A stretch of DNA of 64,000 nt from Salinibacterium sp. TMP30 (GTDB lineage: Bacteria; Actinomycetota; Actinomycetes; Actinomycetales; Microbacteriaceae): the NCBI RefSeq assembly GCF_038397785.1, contig NZ_CP151642.1:744001-808000 (forward strand), in the 5' to 3' direction. The notes beneath the pieces are model-generated. The model was given only the letters and a program-made list of their open reading frames with translations. It ran no database searches and was not told the DNA's origin. Each line of letters opens with the position of its first letter. Position 1 is the first letter of the stretch. This document shows, in pieces, positions 1 to 9,480 of the stretch. Made by a program: the position numbers and the translations under genes.

Positions 1-939
1 GGCGCCGCTTACATCGACGACCAACTCGTCAGCATTCTCGAGCAGGTGCCAGCGCCGCAGCAGCTTGTGGTGTCGGATGATGCCTCCAGCGATGACACGA
101 TCGCCCGCGTTCGAGAGGTCGCGGCCCGCTATCCCTCCGTTGAACTCACCGTGTTCGAAAATATTCCGCCGCTGGGTGTGACCAAGAATTTTGAACAAGC
201 GATTCGTGCGTGCACCGGCGAGCTCATCGCGTTGAGCGATCAGGATGATGTGTGGCATGTGGGGAGGCTTGAGCTGTTCGCGGCCGAGTTTACTGCGCGG
301 CCAGAGGTTTCGCTCATCCACAGTGATGCTCGGCTCGTCGACGCGCACGGGCAGCCACTGGGTCACACGCTTGCCGAGGCACTCGGGGTGAGCGCAGCCG
401 AGGTGGCGAGCATCCACGCCGGTGACGCGTTTTCAGTGCTGCTGCGACGCAATCTGGTGACCGGTGCCTGCACTGTGTTTCGCCGATCGCTCGTGGAGTA
501 TGCGGCACCGTTCCCCGCAGGGTGGGTGCATGACGAATGGTTGGGAGTGATTGCGGCCGCGGTCGCTTCAACCGATTTCATTGATCACCCCACGATTGAC
601 TACCGTCAGCACGGCGCCAACCAAATCGGGGCGACCAAGTTGAGTGTGGCGGGCAAGTTCCGTCGCATGGTTGAACCGCGGCGGGCCCGCAATGCTCGGC
701 TCGAGGCCAACATGAGCGTGCTTCTCGACCGACTCCAGCGGCTAGGCGCCCGAGTGAGCGACGAAAAAGTGCAGCGCACACTCGCGAAGCTCGATCATGA
801 ACGCATGCGTAGTTCGCTGCCCGAGGGTCATCTTCGCCGCATTCCCGCAGTAACGCGAGCGTTTCTGGCGGGCAACTATCGGCGGTATAGCCGTGGCCCG
901 CTCGACGCTGTGCGCGACGTCGTGCAGCCCGTCGACTGA
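1..939 (+). CDS. Glycosyltransferase family 2, 5'-truncated by window edge
   Basis: The reading frame is open from base 1 and reads GAAYIDDQLVSILEQ, the start of a GT-A fold just after the family's usual YNG motif, so only a few N-terminal codons are missing. A DDASSDDT motif and an SDQDDVW motif (near codons 23 and 78) are the nucleotide-binding and metal-binding (DxD-like) signatures of rhamnosyl-type GT2 enzymes. A WVHDEW segment follows. The gene lies just upstream of the dTDP-rhamnose genes rfbC and rfbA, so transfer of rhamnose or a related sugar onto a surface glycan is a reasonable inference. Donor and acceptor cannot be read from sequence. Confidence 0.85.
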   Translation, partial: GAAYIDDQLVSILEQVPAPQQLVVSDDASSDDTIARVREVAARYPSVELTVFENIPPLGVTKNFEQAIRACTGELIALSDQDDVWHVGRLELFAAEFTARPEVSLIHSDARLVDAHGQPLGHTLAEALGVSAAEVASIHAGDAFSVLLRRNLVTGACTVFRRSLVEYAAPFPAGWVHDEWLGVIAAAVASTDFIDHPTIDYRQHGANQIGATKLSVAGKFRRMVEPRRARNARLEANMSVLLDRLQRLGARVSDEKVQRTLAKLDHERMRSSLPEGHLRRIPAVTRAFLAGNYRRYSRGPLDAVRDVVQPVD

Positions 940-970
940 CTTCCACGACTCGCCGGGTAGGATTCCGGGT

Positions 971-1582
971 GTGCAGATACGTGAACTCTCGGTGCCCGAT
1001 TCCTACGAAATCACCCCTAAACAATTCGCTGATGACCGCGGCGTTTTCTTGGAGTGGTACCGCTTCGACAAGCTCGAAGAGGTTATCGGTCACCCCCTTG
1101 ACCTTCGGCAGGCCAACACGTCGGTCTCGCAGCGCGGCGTAGTGCGGGGCATCCACTATGCGGATGTTCCTCCCGGGCAGGGCAAATATGTCACTGTTAC
1201 GCACGGTGCCGGCATCGACTTCGTGGTCGACATCCGAGAGGGCTCACCGACGTTTGGTCAGTGGGACTCGGTCATTCTCGACACCGTTGACCGTCGTGCC
1301 GTGTACGTTGCCGAGGGTCTTGGTCATGCTTTCATCGCGCTCACCGACGATGCCACACTCACCTACCTAGTGAGCGACATCTACAAGCCTGGCGCGGAAC
1401 ACGACATCAACGTTCTCGATCCTGAGATTGGTCTCGAATTTCCCCCGGAACTCGGCGACCTCGTGCTCTCACCCAAAGACAAAGAAGCGCCCACTCTTGC
1501 CCAACGGCTAGCCGACGGCTCACTGCCGTCGTACGCTGCCGTAAAGAAGCACTACGAGGCGAACCGAAAGGAACGCAACTAA
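971..1582 (+). CDS. rfbC: dTDP-4-dehydrorhamnose 3,5-epimerase (RmlC)
   Basis: A 203-residue cupin-fold protein that epimerises dTDP-4-keto-6-deoxyglucose at C3 and C5 on the way to dTDP-L-rhamnose. It shows the family hallmarks [37 protein letters not shown] and a GLGHAF motif carrying the second conserved His. The GTG at 971 is chosen because it places the MQIRELS-type N-terminus correctly; an in-frame start at 893 would overlap the preceding gene. The stop codon overlaps the rfbA start by one base (TAATG), so the two are translationally coupled. No rmlB or rmlD is visible; they may lie to the left of the window. Confidence 0.95.
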   Translation: MQIRELSVPDSYEITPKQFADDRGVFLEWYRFDKLEEVIGHPLDLRQANTSVSQRGVVRGIHYADVPPGQGKYVTVTHGAGIDFVVDIREGSPTFGQWDSVILDTVDRRAVYVAEGLGHAFIALTDDATLTYLVSDIYKPGAEHDINVLDPEIGLEFPPELGDLVLSPKDKEAPTLAQRLADGSLPSYAAVKKHYEANRKERN

Positions 1583-2451
1583 TGCGCGGAATCATTTTGG
1601 CCGGCGGCAGCGGAACACGCCTGTGGCCCATTACCAAGGGCATCTCGAAGCAGCTCATGCCCATCTACGACAAGCCGATGGTCTACTACCCTTTGTCGAC
1701 TCTGATGAGTGCGGGCATCCGCGAGATTCTGATTATTACGACACCGGATGACCAACCGCAGTTTCAGCGCTTGCTGGGCGATGGCAGCGAACTGGGCATC
1801 GAGCTGAGCTATGCCGTGCAGCCCTCACCGGATGGTCTCGCGCAGGCGTTCATCATCGGCGAGGAGTTCATCGGCGACGAGAAGGTGGCGCTCGTGCTCG
1901 GTGACAACATCTTCCACGGCGTTGGGCTGGGCTCTAATCTGCGCAAGCATAACGATGTTGATGGTGCGCTGATCTTTGCCTACCACGTGCGTAACCCGCG
2001 AGCCTATGGTGTTGTTGAGTTTGACGAGAACTTCATTGCCCAGTCGATTGAAGAGAAGCCGCTCGAGCCGAAGAGCAACTATGCGGTACCTGGGCTCTAT
2101 TTTTACGACAACTCGGTTATTGAGATCGCCAAGTCGATCACGCCAAGTGCTCGCGGTGAACTCGAAATCTCGACCGTCAACGAGCACTACCTTGACCGCG
2201 GCAACCTGCAGGTGGATGTGCTCGATCGTGGCACCGCCTGGCTCGACACCGGAACGTTTGAGTCGATGGTTCAGGCCACCGAATTCGTGCGCGTCATCGA
2301 AGACCGCCAAGGCTACAAAATTGGGTGTATTGAAGAGATCGCGTGGCGTGCCGGGTGGATTTCGGATGATCAGCTCGCCACCCTCGCAGCCCCCCTCGTC
2401 AAGAGTGGCTACGGCGTATACCTTGAAGGACTGTTGGCGGCCGCGCGGTGA
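1582..2451 (+). CDS. rfbA: Glucose-1-phosphate thymidylyltransferase (RmlA)
   Basis: A 289-residue nucleotidyltransferase that makes dTDP-glucose from dTTP and glucose-1-phosphate, the first step of dTDP-rhamnose synthesis. The N-terminus [16 protein letters not shown] is the nucleotide-binding loop. It is followed by [28 protein letters not shown], the LGDNIFHG metal/phosphate loop and EEKP. Length and motifs match short-form RmlA throughout. It follows rfbC with a one-base overlap, and its stop overlaps the GTG of the next glycosyltransferase by four bases, which marks a three-gene operon. Confidence 0.97.
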   Translation: MRGIILAGGSGTRLWPITKGISKQLMPIYDKPMVYYPLSTLMSAGIREILIITTPDDQPQFQRLLGDGSELGIELSYAVQPSPDGLAQAFIIGEEFIGDEKVALVLGDNIFHGVGLGSNLRKHNDVDGALIFAYHVRNPRAYGVVEFDENFIAQSIEEKPLEPKSNYAVPGLYFYDNSVIEIAKSITPSARGELEISTVNEHYLDRGNLQVDVLDRGTAWLDTGTFESMVQATEFVRVIEDRQGYKIGCIEEIAWRAGWISDDQLATLAAPLVKSGYGVYLEGLLAAAR

Positions 2452-3803
2452 CACGGGTACTGATCATCACGGGTGATCCGATTGGACCTCGGATGGCAGG
2501 CCCTGCGATCCGGTCGTGGAATATGGCTCTCGCGCTCGCCGACGCGGGCAACGAGGTCACGTTGATGACCACCACGAAGCTGCAGAAGGTGGATGCTCAT
2601 TTCGAGCTCACGCTCGTCACGCCGGGGGAGAATGACGCCTTCGCGAAGCTCGAGCGGTGGTGCGAGGTCGTCGTATTCCAGGGCCACGCCATGCGCCAGT
2701 TTGGGGTGTTGCGCACGACCGACAAGATCACTGTCGTCGACATCTACGACCCCATGCACCTCGAGATGCTCGAACAGGGTCGCGAGCTTGCGCGCGCCAC
2801 CTGGGAGCTGCGCGTCACCACCGCAACCGAAGTGCTTAATGAGCAACTCGCTCTCGGCGACTTCTTTATGTGCGCCTCCGAGCGCCAGCGACTGTTCTAC
2901 TTCGGTCAGCTTGCCGCTCTGGGGCGGCTCAGCCCCACCACCTACGAGAATGACCCGCACCTTGAGGACCTGCTCAGCGTTGTCCCGTTTGGGCTCGAAG
3001 GCACGCCCCCTGCCCACACCCGCGACACTCTCAAGGGCGTAGTTCCCGGCATCAGCGCCGGCGACAAGCTCATGATCTGGGGCGGTGGCGTTTACAGCTG
3101 GTTCGATCCGAAGACTCTGATCCGTGCCGTTGCGAAGCTGGCGGAGACGCGCGATACGGCCAAACTCTACTTTCTGGGCACCCGGCATCCGGGCGTCGAC
3201 CAGATGGGTATTGTGCGCGAATCGCACGATCTCGCTGCTGAGTTGGGCGCTCTCGATACGTCGGTGTTCTTCAACGAAGAGTGGGTTGATTACGCCGACC
3301 GCCAGAACTACCTGACCGAGGCGGATGCCGGAGTCAGCACCCACATGTCACACATCGAGACCACGTTCTCTTTTCGCACCCGCATCCTCGACTATCTCTG
3401 GGCCGGACTACCCATGGTGGTTACCGAAGGGGACAGCTTTGCGGACCTCATCGAAACTGAGGGCCTCGGCCTTACGGTGCCCGCTCAGGATGTGGATGCT
3501 CTCGCCGCGGCCCTCGACCGCGTGCTGTACGACGAGGCCTTTATCGCCGAGTGCACGCGCAACGTCGCTCGCGTGCGGGAGGATTTCTACTGGCAGCGCA
3601 CTCTTGCACCGCTCATCAACTTCGTTGCGCATCCGCACCATGCTGCCGATCATGAGGCAACTCGTCGCCGTGGCGTCATGCTGGGCCGAAAAGTGCGCAA
3701 ACCGTACGGTCTTCGGCACGACCTGCGCATGGCATGGCACCACCTTCGGCACACTGGTGTGAAGGCGACAGTAGACAAAGCGTTCGCCCGGTTACGTCGC
3801 TAG
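2448..3803 (+). CDS. Glycosyltransferase family 4 (GT-B fold)
   Basis: A 451-residue protein with an N-terminal Rossmann-like segment ([19 protein letters not shown]) typical of GT4 donors that start by sorting a list of glycan acceptors, and a C-terminal GT-B domain with [17 protein letters not shown] and [14 protein letters not shown]. The latter sits in the place of the conserved EAMA.G.PVV loop that contacts the nucleotide sugar. The GTG start overlaps the rfbA stop by four bases, so it is translated with rfbC-rfbA. Rhamnosyl transfer is plausible from context only. Confidence 0.85.
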   Translation: MTRVLIITGDPIGPRMAGPAIRSWNMALALADAGNEVTLMTTTKLQKVDAHFELTLVTPGENDAFAKLERWCEVVVFQGHAMRQFGVLRTTDKITVVDIYDPMHLEMLEQGRELARATWELRVTTATEVLNEQLALGDFFMCASERQRLFYFGQLAALGRLSPTTYENDPHLEDLLSVVPFGLEGTPPAHTRDTLKGVVPGISAGDKLMIWGGGVYSWFDPKTLIRAVAKLAETRDTAKLYFLGTRHPGVDQMGIVRESHDLAAELGALDTSVFFNEEWVDYADRQNYLTEADAGVSTHMSHIETTFSFRTRILDYLWAGLPMVVTEGDSFADLIETEGLGLTVPAQDVDALAAALDRVLYDEAFIAECTRNVARVREDFYWQRTLAPLINFVAHPHHAADHEATRRRGVMLGRKVRKPYGLRHDLRMAWHHLRHTGVKATVDKAFARLRR

Positions 3804-3850
3804 GGCGTGCTCACAGGCTTTTATGGGATTGCTCGCGTTAGCTTTGTCTC

Positions 3851-5383
3851 ATGTTGACTGGCGTGCGCTCCGTGTTGTCACGCTCAGACCGTCGAATCGG
3901 TCTGGTTGTGGCGCCCTTTCTGGTGTTCGCTGCGCTTGCAGCGTGGGCGCTCTCGTCGCCCGTCGGCTCAAGCCCCGATGATGACTTTCACCTGACTAGC
4001 ATCTGGTGTGCGACCGGCGATTCTGACTATTGTGCGCCCAGTGGCGACCCCGGCACGAGGCTCGTCCCGCCAGCGGTTGCCGACCCTGCTTGCTTCGCCT
4101 ACGACGCCGAAAAGAGCGCCGAATGCCAAGATCAACTCGATTTCACCGCACCCCCCACAGAAGAGACCGAACGAGGCAACTTCGCGGGAGGCTATCCCGT
4201 CGTCTACTACGGGACCATGAGCGTGTTTGTTGGACCTGATGTCCACGCCTCCGTTCTCGTGATGCGCCTCGTTAACATCGCCCTGTTTGTGGGGCTGGGC
4301 GTTGCTCTCTACCTCCTGCTTCCTGTTAACCGTCGCCAGATCCTTGTTTGGCAGTGGGCACTCACTACGGTGCCGCTCGGGCTGTTCGTGCTCTCATCGA
4401 ACAACCCCAGCGCATGGGCTCTTATGGGCGTCGGCTACGGCTGGCTTGCCCTGCTCGGCTTTTATGAGGCGCGCGGTCGAAAGCGTGTCGCGCTTGGCGC
4501 ACTTTTCTTACTGAGCGCAGTGATGGCATCCGGCTCTCGCAGCGATGCAACGATTCTGTTTGTGGTCGCAGTCTTTGCCGCCGTAGTGCTGTCAGCACGC
4601 CGCACGCGGCGCTTCTGGCTTTCGTCGCTCTTGCCGGTGGCAGGCTTTGTCATTTGTGCATTGCTGTTCCGCGCTTCGCGCTCTGCGGAGACCGTCGCGG
4701 GGGGCGTAGATGATCAGCTCGGCTTGGGCGTCATCATTTCTCGAGTCGCCTACAACCTCACCGAAGTACCGTCGATTTGGACGGGAATCTTCGGCCAGTC
4801 GTGGGGCCTCGGCTGGCTAGATACTTCGATGCCTGCCATCGTATGGGTGAGCGGCCTTGCTGCGCTTATCGGCGGAGGGTTCGTTGCTGCGCGTGCAGGC
4901 TCTGCCAGAAAAACACTCGTTGTGGTTTTGGGAGCTACGGCGCTTGCGGCGATTCCGGTGACACTTCTGGTGCTCGCCGGAAAAGATGTCGGCGACGACT
5001 TTCAGCCGCGATACTTGCTACCGCTAATCGTTGTCTTTGTCGGCGCGGTGTTCTTCACAGCGAGCGGCCAGCGCGTGCGCTTCGCGCGCGCGCAAGTGTG
5101 GCTGATCGTTGTTGCGCTATCCGGAGCTCACTTTGTTGCCCTGCATCTCAACATCCGGCGGTACGTCACCGGAATTGATGCCCTGAGTCCCAACCTTGAT
5201 GCGGGTCGAGAGTGGTGGTGGGCGCTAATCGCCACACCTAACGTTGCGTGGTTGGTCGGCTCGCTGTGTTTCACGGCGGCGCTGGCGCTTCTGCTTCCCG
5301 CACACCGGGCTACGGCTCTGGCCAAATCTGAGGAGGACCCAATAGACCTCTCCACACAGCCGCACGGCGCTCGTGGTCTCTGA
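3851..5383 (+). CDS. DUF2142 family polytopic membrane protein, copy 1
   Basis: A 510-residue membrane protein with about ten to twelve hydrophobic segments and a periplasmic-type first loop holding SSPDDDFHLTSIWCA and several cysteines. This organisation matches DUF2142, a GT-C-like family found in polysaccharide loci, where members are suspected lipid-linked sugar transferases; no reaction is established. The acidic DDD motif after the first membrane segment is in the usual position for a GT-C metal or base site. It is followed 14 bases later by a clear paralogue. No strong Shine-Dalgarno sequence is visible before the ATG. Confidence 0.8.
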   Translation: MLTGVRSVLSRSDRRIGLVVAPFLVFAALAAWALSSPVGSSPDDDFHLTSIWCATGDSDYCAPSGDPGTRLVPPAVADPACFAYDAEKSAECQDQLDFTAPPTEETERGNFAGGYPVVYYGTMSVFVGPDVHASVLVMRLVNIALFVGLGVALYLLLPVNRRQILVWQWALTTVPLGLFVLSSNNPSAWALMGVGYGWLALLGFYEARGRKRVALGALFLLSAVMASGSRSDATILFVVAVFAAVVLSARRTRRFWLSSLLPVAGFVICALLFRASRSAETVAGGVDDQLGLGVIISRVAYNLTEVPSIWTGIFGQSWGLGWLDTSMPAIVWVSGLAALIGGGFVAARAGSARKTLVVVLGATALAAIPVTLLVLAGKDVGDDFQPRYLLPLIVVFVGAVFFTASGQRVRFARAQVWLIVVALSGAHFVALHLNIRRYVTGIDALSPNLDAGREWWWALIATPNVAWLVGSLCFTAALALLLPAHRATALAKSEEDPIDLSTQPHGARGL

Positions 5384-5397
5384 GATAGCCTGTACGA

Positions 5398-6978
5398 ATG
5401 GTACCCGGCCGCTCTGGACATGTTTCTGCGTCCGCGCGCACCCGTTTTCTCGGACGATTCCGGCTGATCTATCTGGCGCCGGTGCTTGCTTTGCTCGCCC
5501 TCTCGGCCTGGGCGCTGGCTTCACCGATGGGTGCCGCACCCGATGATGACTACCATTTGGTAAGCATTTGGTGCTCGACAGGGGATTCCGATCTGTGTCA
5601 GCCCGGAGAGTCGCCCAAAACTCGGATGGTTCCTCAAACCGTCCTGCAGTCACCTTGCTATGCATTCTTCAGTGATGAGAGCGCCGCATGCCAGTCACGA
5701 CTCGACTACGACAGCGACAAGCTTGTCGAGACAAACCGTGGCAATTTTGTGGGCGCCTATCCACCCCTCTACTACTCGGTGATGAGCAACTTTGTCGGAG
5801 AAGACATCCTCGCGTCGGTCATGGCTATGAGGCTGTTCAATGTTGCACTGTTCGTCGCAATCACGGCGGCACTGTATCTGCTCTTGCCCACGGGTAGGCG
5901 GCCGGCACTTGTGTGGGGGTGGCTCATCTCCACGGTCCCGCTCGGCATGTTCTTGCTGGCATCGAACAATCCGAGCGGTTGGGCGGTCGCCGGCGTCGGC
6001 ACAGCTTGGCTTGCGCTATTGGGCTATTTCGAAACGCCAACGTCTGCGAAGAGGATCGCGTTAGGCGGACTATTTGTTGTCGCGGTATTTATGGCAGCAG
6101 GGTCCCGGGGAGATTCGGCGCTTTACGTCGTGGGGGGCATTGGCGTCGCCGCGATCATTGCCTTCGAGAATTCTCGACGTTTCTGGAGTTTGGCGGTACT
6201 GCCTGTGCTGATGATCGTGGTTTCAGCGGCTTTCTTCCTCACGTCGCGCCAAACCGCGAGTGGGATCAGTGGGTTCAGTAGTCAAGACACTGTTGTCGCT
6301 GGAACCGAACAAGCTGCGGGCGCTGCGGCAAACCTGGCAGGTTTTGGGCTCCTCGCCTACAACTTCCTTAACGTGCCCTCGCTTTGGGCGGGAGCATTCG
6401 GAGGCTGGGCGCTGGGTTGGCTTGACACCCCCATCCCTGAATCTGTGACATTTCTCGCGCTGGCCGCATTCATCGGCGTCGGGTTTGTCGGACTCTCGGT
6501 TCTGAATGGCCGAAAAGCGATTGTCATCGCCGGTGTTGGTTTCGTGCTGTGGGCTTTACCCACCTACGTTCTCACGCAGGGAGGAGACAAAGTGGGGGAG
6601 CAAGTACAGCCCCGCTACATCCTCCCGCTCATTGTGCTACTGGGCGGGCTCTTAGTATTACAGGCGGGACGCAAGCGTTTTGCGCTCGGTCGGACGCAAA
6701 CAATCGCCGTCGTTATTGCTCTGAGTGCTGCCAATCTCGTGGCGCTTCACATGAATATGCGCCGCTACGTAACGGGCAATGACGTTCCTGGCTGGAACCT
6801 TGACGCAGGGGCAGAGTGGTTTTGGTCGGGCGCGCCAGCACCCATGGTGGTGTGGGGTATAGGCTCACTCGCGTTCGCTGGCTTGGTCGCGATCTTGGCC
6901 CGCGAAATGTCTATCGCGGCAGCGCGAGCAACCGAGATAGAGACCGACCGAAAGGTTATGCTGCCGGCTTCCCGATAA
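5398..6978 (+). CDS. DUF2142 family polytopic membrane protein, copy 2
   Basis: A 526-residue paralogue of the preceding gene. Shared features are PxDDDYHLxSIWC after the first membrane segment, the CYAFxxxxSAxCQ and GNFVGAYPPLYY segments, the SNNPSGWA loop, LGWLDTPIPE, and a C-terminal LVALHMNMRRYVTG motif that copy 1 has almost unchanged. The two therefore arose by tandem duplication and probably act on related lipid-linked glycans. Its last 23 bases overlap the 3' end of the convergent nucleotide-sugar dehydrogenase gene. Function is unproven; GT-C-type glycosyl transfer is the best guess. Confidence 0.8.
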   Translation: MVPGRSGHVSASARTRFLGRFRLIYLAPVLALLALSAWALASPMGAAPDDDYHLVSIWCSTGDSDLCQPGESPKTRMVPQTVLQSPCYAFFSDESAACQSRLDYDSDKLVETNRGNFVGAYPPLYYSVMSNFVGEDILASVMAMRLFNVALFVAITAALYLLLPTGRRPALVWGWLISTVPLGMFLLASNNPSGWAVAGVGTAWLALLGYFETPTSAKRIALGGLFVVAVFMAAGSRGDSALYVVGGIGVAAIIAFENSRRFWSLAVLPVLMIVVSAAFFLTSRQTASGISGFSSQDTVVAGTEQAAGAAANLAGFGLLAYNFLNVPSLWAGAFGGWALGWLDTPIPESVTFLALAAFIGVGFVGLSVLNGRKAIVIAGVGFVLWALPTYVLTQGGDKVGEQVQPRYILPLIVLLGGLLVLQAGRKRFALGRTQTIAVVIALSAANLVALHMNMRRYVTGNDVPGWNLDAGAEWFWSGAPAPMVVWGIGSLAFAGLVAILAREMSIAAARATEIETDRKVMLPASR

Positions 6979-8251
6979 CGCGGTAGCTCACTCCTGGCCA
7001 CTGCTCGGCGCTGCTCACACGGCGTCCGTCAACGAACGTGCGGATCCCGGGGAGTTGCTCGGTACTCAGGGTGCGGTATTCCTTGTGATCGGCCTGCACT
7101 ACAGCCGCGTCGATCGGTTCGCCGTAGTGGTACGGGACGAAGCCAAGTTTGGTGAGCTCTTCGTCGGTGTACAGCGGGTCATGGACGAGCACGGTCGCTC
7201 CACGGCTGGTCAGAGCATCCACGGCGGCGAAAACGCCTGAGAACGCGGTCTCTTTGACCTCTCCGCGGTAGGCGGCGCCGAGCACGACAACGCGGGCGCC
7301 TCTGACATCGCCATGTGCGCCTTCAAGGAGTCCGATGGTGTACTCGGGCATTCCTGCGTTTGCTTCGCGGGCGGCGCGCACGATAGAGGCGTCGGGGTCG
7401 TTCCAGAGGTAGAGGCGGGGGTAGACGGGAATGCAGTGACCGCCGACTGCGATTCCGGGCTGGTGGATGTGGCTGAATGGCTGCGAGTTCGTGGCCTGAA
7501 TCACCGCGTAGATGTCGATACCGTTCCTGCCGGCGAAGCGTGCGAACTGATTGGCAAGCCCGATGTTGACGTCGCGGTAGGTAGTTTCTGCCAGCTTGGC
7601 GAGTTCGGAAGCTTCTGCTGAACCGAGATCCCAGACGCCGTTGTCTCGGGCCAAGTCTGGGCGCGCGTCGAAGTCCAGCACTGCGTTGTAGAAGTCTGTT
7701 GCGAGCTTCGCGCCCTCCTCCGAGAGCCCTCCAACGAGCTTGGGGTATTTGCGAAGATCTTCGAAGACGCGGCCGGTGAGTACGCGCTCGGGAGAGAAGA
7801 CGAGGTGGAAGTCTTCGCCCTCGGTGAGTCCGGAGGCTTCTTCGAGAAGTGGCTTCCAGCGGTTGCGGGTCGTGCCGACCGGCAGCGTGGTCTCGTAAGA
7901 AACGAGAGTGCCAGGGGTGAGGTGCTCGCCGAGCGACCGGGTGGCAGCATCCATCCAACCGAAATCTGGTTTGGCATCGTCGTCGACGAAAAGTGGCACA
8001 ACCAGCACCACGGCGTCGGCGTTCGGAATGGCGTCAGCGTAGTCGGTGGTCGCGCGCAGGTTGCCTGCGGGCACAAGCTCGCTGAGGTGCTCCTGCAGGT
8101 GTGCTTCACCCGGGAATGGTTCAATGCCTTTGTTAATGAGGTTGACGAACTCGGCGTTGATGTCAACGCCTACAACTTCGTGCCCCTTCGAGGCGAATTG
8201 AACGGCCAGAGGGAGGCCGATCTTACCGAGGGCAACAACTGCGATTTTCAC
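6956..8251 (-). CDS. UDP-N-acetylglucosamine/mannosamine-type 6-dehydrogenase (WbpA/WecC-like)
   Basis: A 431-residue NAD-dependent nucleotide-sugar dehydrogenase that oxidises C6 of the sugar to a carboxylate in two steps. It has an N-terminal Rossmann loop (VVALGKIGLPLA), the conserved FSPERVLTGRVFED, AELAKLAETTYRDVNI-like central helix, and GGHCIPVYP containing the catalytic cysteine. The GTG at 8251 is preferred: it places VKIAVVALG at the N-terminus and has an AAGGA upstream, whereas an in-frame start at 8359 would overlap the DUF2304 gene. Given the acetyltransferase, aminotransferase and oxidoreductase divergently encoded nearby, the likely substrate is UDP-GlcNAc. Substrate identity is inferred. 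Confidence 0.88.
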   Translation of the reverse strand: MKIAVVALGKIGLPLAVQFASKGHEVVGVDINAEFVNLINKGIEPFPGEAHLQEHLSELVPAGNLRATTDYADAIPNADAVVLVVPLFVDDDAKPDFGWMDAATRSLGEHLTPGTLVSYETTLPVGTTRNRWKPLLEEASGLTEGEDFHLVFSPERVLTGRVFEDLRKYPKLVGGLSEEGAKLATDFYNAVLDFDARPDLARDNGVWDLGSAEASELAKLAETTYRDVNIGLANQFARFAGRNGIDIYAVIQATNSQPFSHIHQPGIAVGGHCIPVYPRLYLWNDPDASIVRAAREANAGMPEYTIGLLEGAHGDVRGARVVVLGAAYRGEVKETAFSGVFAAVDALTSRGATVLVHDPLYTDEELTKLGFVPYHYGEPIDAAVVQADHKEYRTLSTEQLPGIRTFVDGRRVSSAEQWPGVSYRVIGKPAA

Positions 8252-8321
8252 TAGAGAACGAGTCCTTTTAATTAACGGTGGTGGGCGATCAGCGAACACC
8301 GAAGTGGTCAGATAATCGACT

Positions 8322-8687
8322 TTAGTCGTCGGGGTGGGAACCCCGTCGAGAGATTTCATCCTGCAAGTGTGCCTCCGCGAGCGTGAGCTTGCGTGCGAGT
8401 TGCGTGTTCGCGCGACTCAGCTGAGTAGAGCGCTTGAAATCTGTGACGACATAGAGGAGAAATGCGACGATGAATCCATACAGCAGCAGGTCAGTTCCTC
8501 GGCCGATACCCACCGCATTGGCGACCGAGGTGAGCAATCCCGGTGAGAGAATAACGACGATTCCACCGATGACTGCAAGGAAAACGAGCATGCGTCGCAC
8601 GGCGAGGTGGCGGGCGCTCGGCGTTGCTCGAATCAAGTAGAAGGCGATTGCCACCAGGGCGACGATAAGAATTATTTGAATGAGCAT
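8322..8687 (-). CDS. DUF2304 small membrane protein
   Basis: A 121-residue protein with three predicted membrane segments (about residues 3-21, 32-52 and 66-84) followed by a charged, coiled-coil-like tail. It matches DUF2304, which is commonly encoded next to polyprenyl-phosphate sugar synthases of the GT2 class, exactly as here: the GT2 stop codon is 11 bases upstream. A role as membrane anchor or partner for that transferase is a context inference. It is the middle gene of a three-gene minus-strand operon ending in the nucleotide-sugar dehydrogenase. Confidence 0.8.
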   Translation of the reverse strand: MLIQIILIVALVAIAFYLIRATPSARHLAVRRMLVFLAVIGGIVVILSPGLLTSVANAVGIGRGTDLLLYGFIVAFLLYVVTDFKRSTQLSRANTQLARKLTLAEAHLQDEISRRGSHPDD

Positions 8688-8698
8688 TTGCGTACCTC

Positions 8699-9415
8699 TT
8701 AGTTCACTACGAGATCAAAAAGAATATTGATCGAGTTGAGCAGCGATTGGCCCTTTGCTTTCGAGTAGTCGGTGTAGAGCACTTCTACAGGACTTTCACC
8801 CCAAGGAAGCCCGGTGCGGCCAAGCTGCAAGACAATCTCAGTCGCGTGGGCCATGCGGTCTTGTTGAAGATTTAGTCGTGATGCTGCCTGCACACTCAGA
8901 ACTCTGAGACCATTGTGCGCATCGGTTAGTTTCAAGCCGGTCGTGAGATTGGTTACGCCGACCGCTGTCTTTAACACGATGCGCTTGAGCACTCCGGGGT
9001 TGGTGCGATCATCCAGAAAACGAGAACCGAAGACGATGTCTAGTTTCTCGGTGCGAGCTCGCTCGAGCATGTGGATGGCATCGATGATTCTGTGTTGTCC
9101 ATCGGCGTCGAAGGTAATGACGTACTCGCAGCCAGGCTGAGCTACTGCGTAGGAGATTGCCGTTTGCAGCGCCGCGCCCTGCCCAAGATTGAGCGGATGA
9201 GTGAGAACCCTTGCACCGGCGTCGAGGGCTGCTTGTGCTGAACCATCTGTACTGCCGTCGTCTACGCACACCACATTCGCGAACTGACCTAGCAGCTCCG
9301 AAACAACACCCGAGATGACGGAAGCTTCGTTATAGAGGGGAATAACGATCCAAGTCGAATAGTCGAGTCCTGGCGCCGCGGCCTCGCTGCTTGGTTCGGT
9401 ATGCATAGCGTCCAT
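8699..9415 (-). CDS. GT2 polyprenyl-phosphate sugar synthase-like glycosyltransferase
   Basis: A 238-residue GT-A enzyme of the dolichol/undecaprenyl-phosphate mannosyltransferase type. Seen motifs are VIPLYNEASVI at the N-terminus, CVDDGSTDGS, LNLGQGAALQTAI, FDADGQH (the metal-binding DxD) and FGSRFL. It lacks the C-terminal membrane segments of some relatives, and the adjacent DUF2304 protein may supply membrane attachment. The start is taken at the ATG at 9415 (alternative ATG at 9406). It is divergent from the acetyltransferase gene at 9481, so the 65 bases between must hold both promoters. Confidence 0.87.
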   Translation of the reverse strand: MDAMHTEPSSEAAAPGLDYSTWIVIPLYNEASVISGVVSELLGQFANVVCVDDGSTDGSAQAALDAGARVLTHPLNLGQGAALQTAISYAVAQPGCEYVITFDADGQHRIIDAIHMLERARTEKLDIVFGSRFLDDRTNPGVLKRIVLKTAVGVTNLTTGLKLTDAHNGLRVLSVQAASRLNLQQDRMAHATEIVLQLGRTGLPWGESPVEVLYTDYSKAKGQSLLNSINILFDLVVN

Positions 9416-9480
9416 TCTGTCAGAACGCGATAACCTTGCAGTTCGGCATTCCTGCCGCAATTTTTGGAGTCACATTTCCT

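Noticed and set aside
2409-3344. 311-codon open frame on the minus strand
   Set aside because: It lies wholly opposite the rfbA end and the GT4 gene, has low-complexity Arg/Val/Glu-rich sequence and no family motif. The plus-strand genes have clear motifs.
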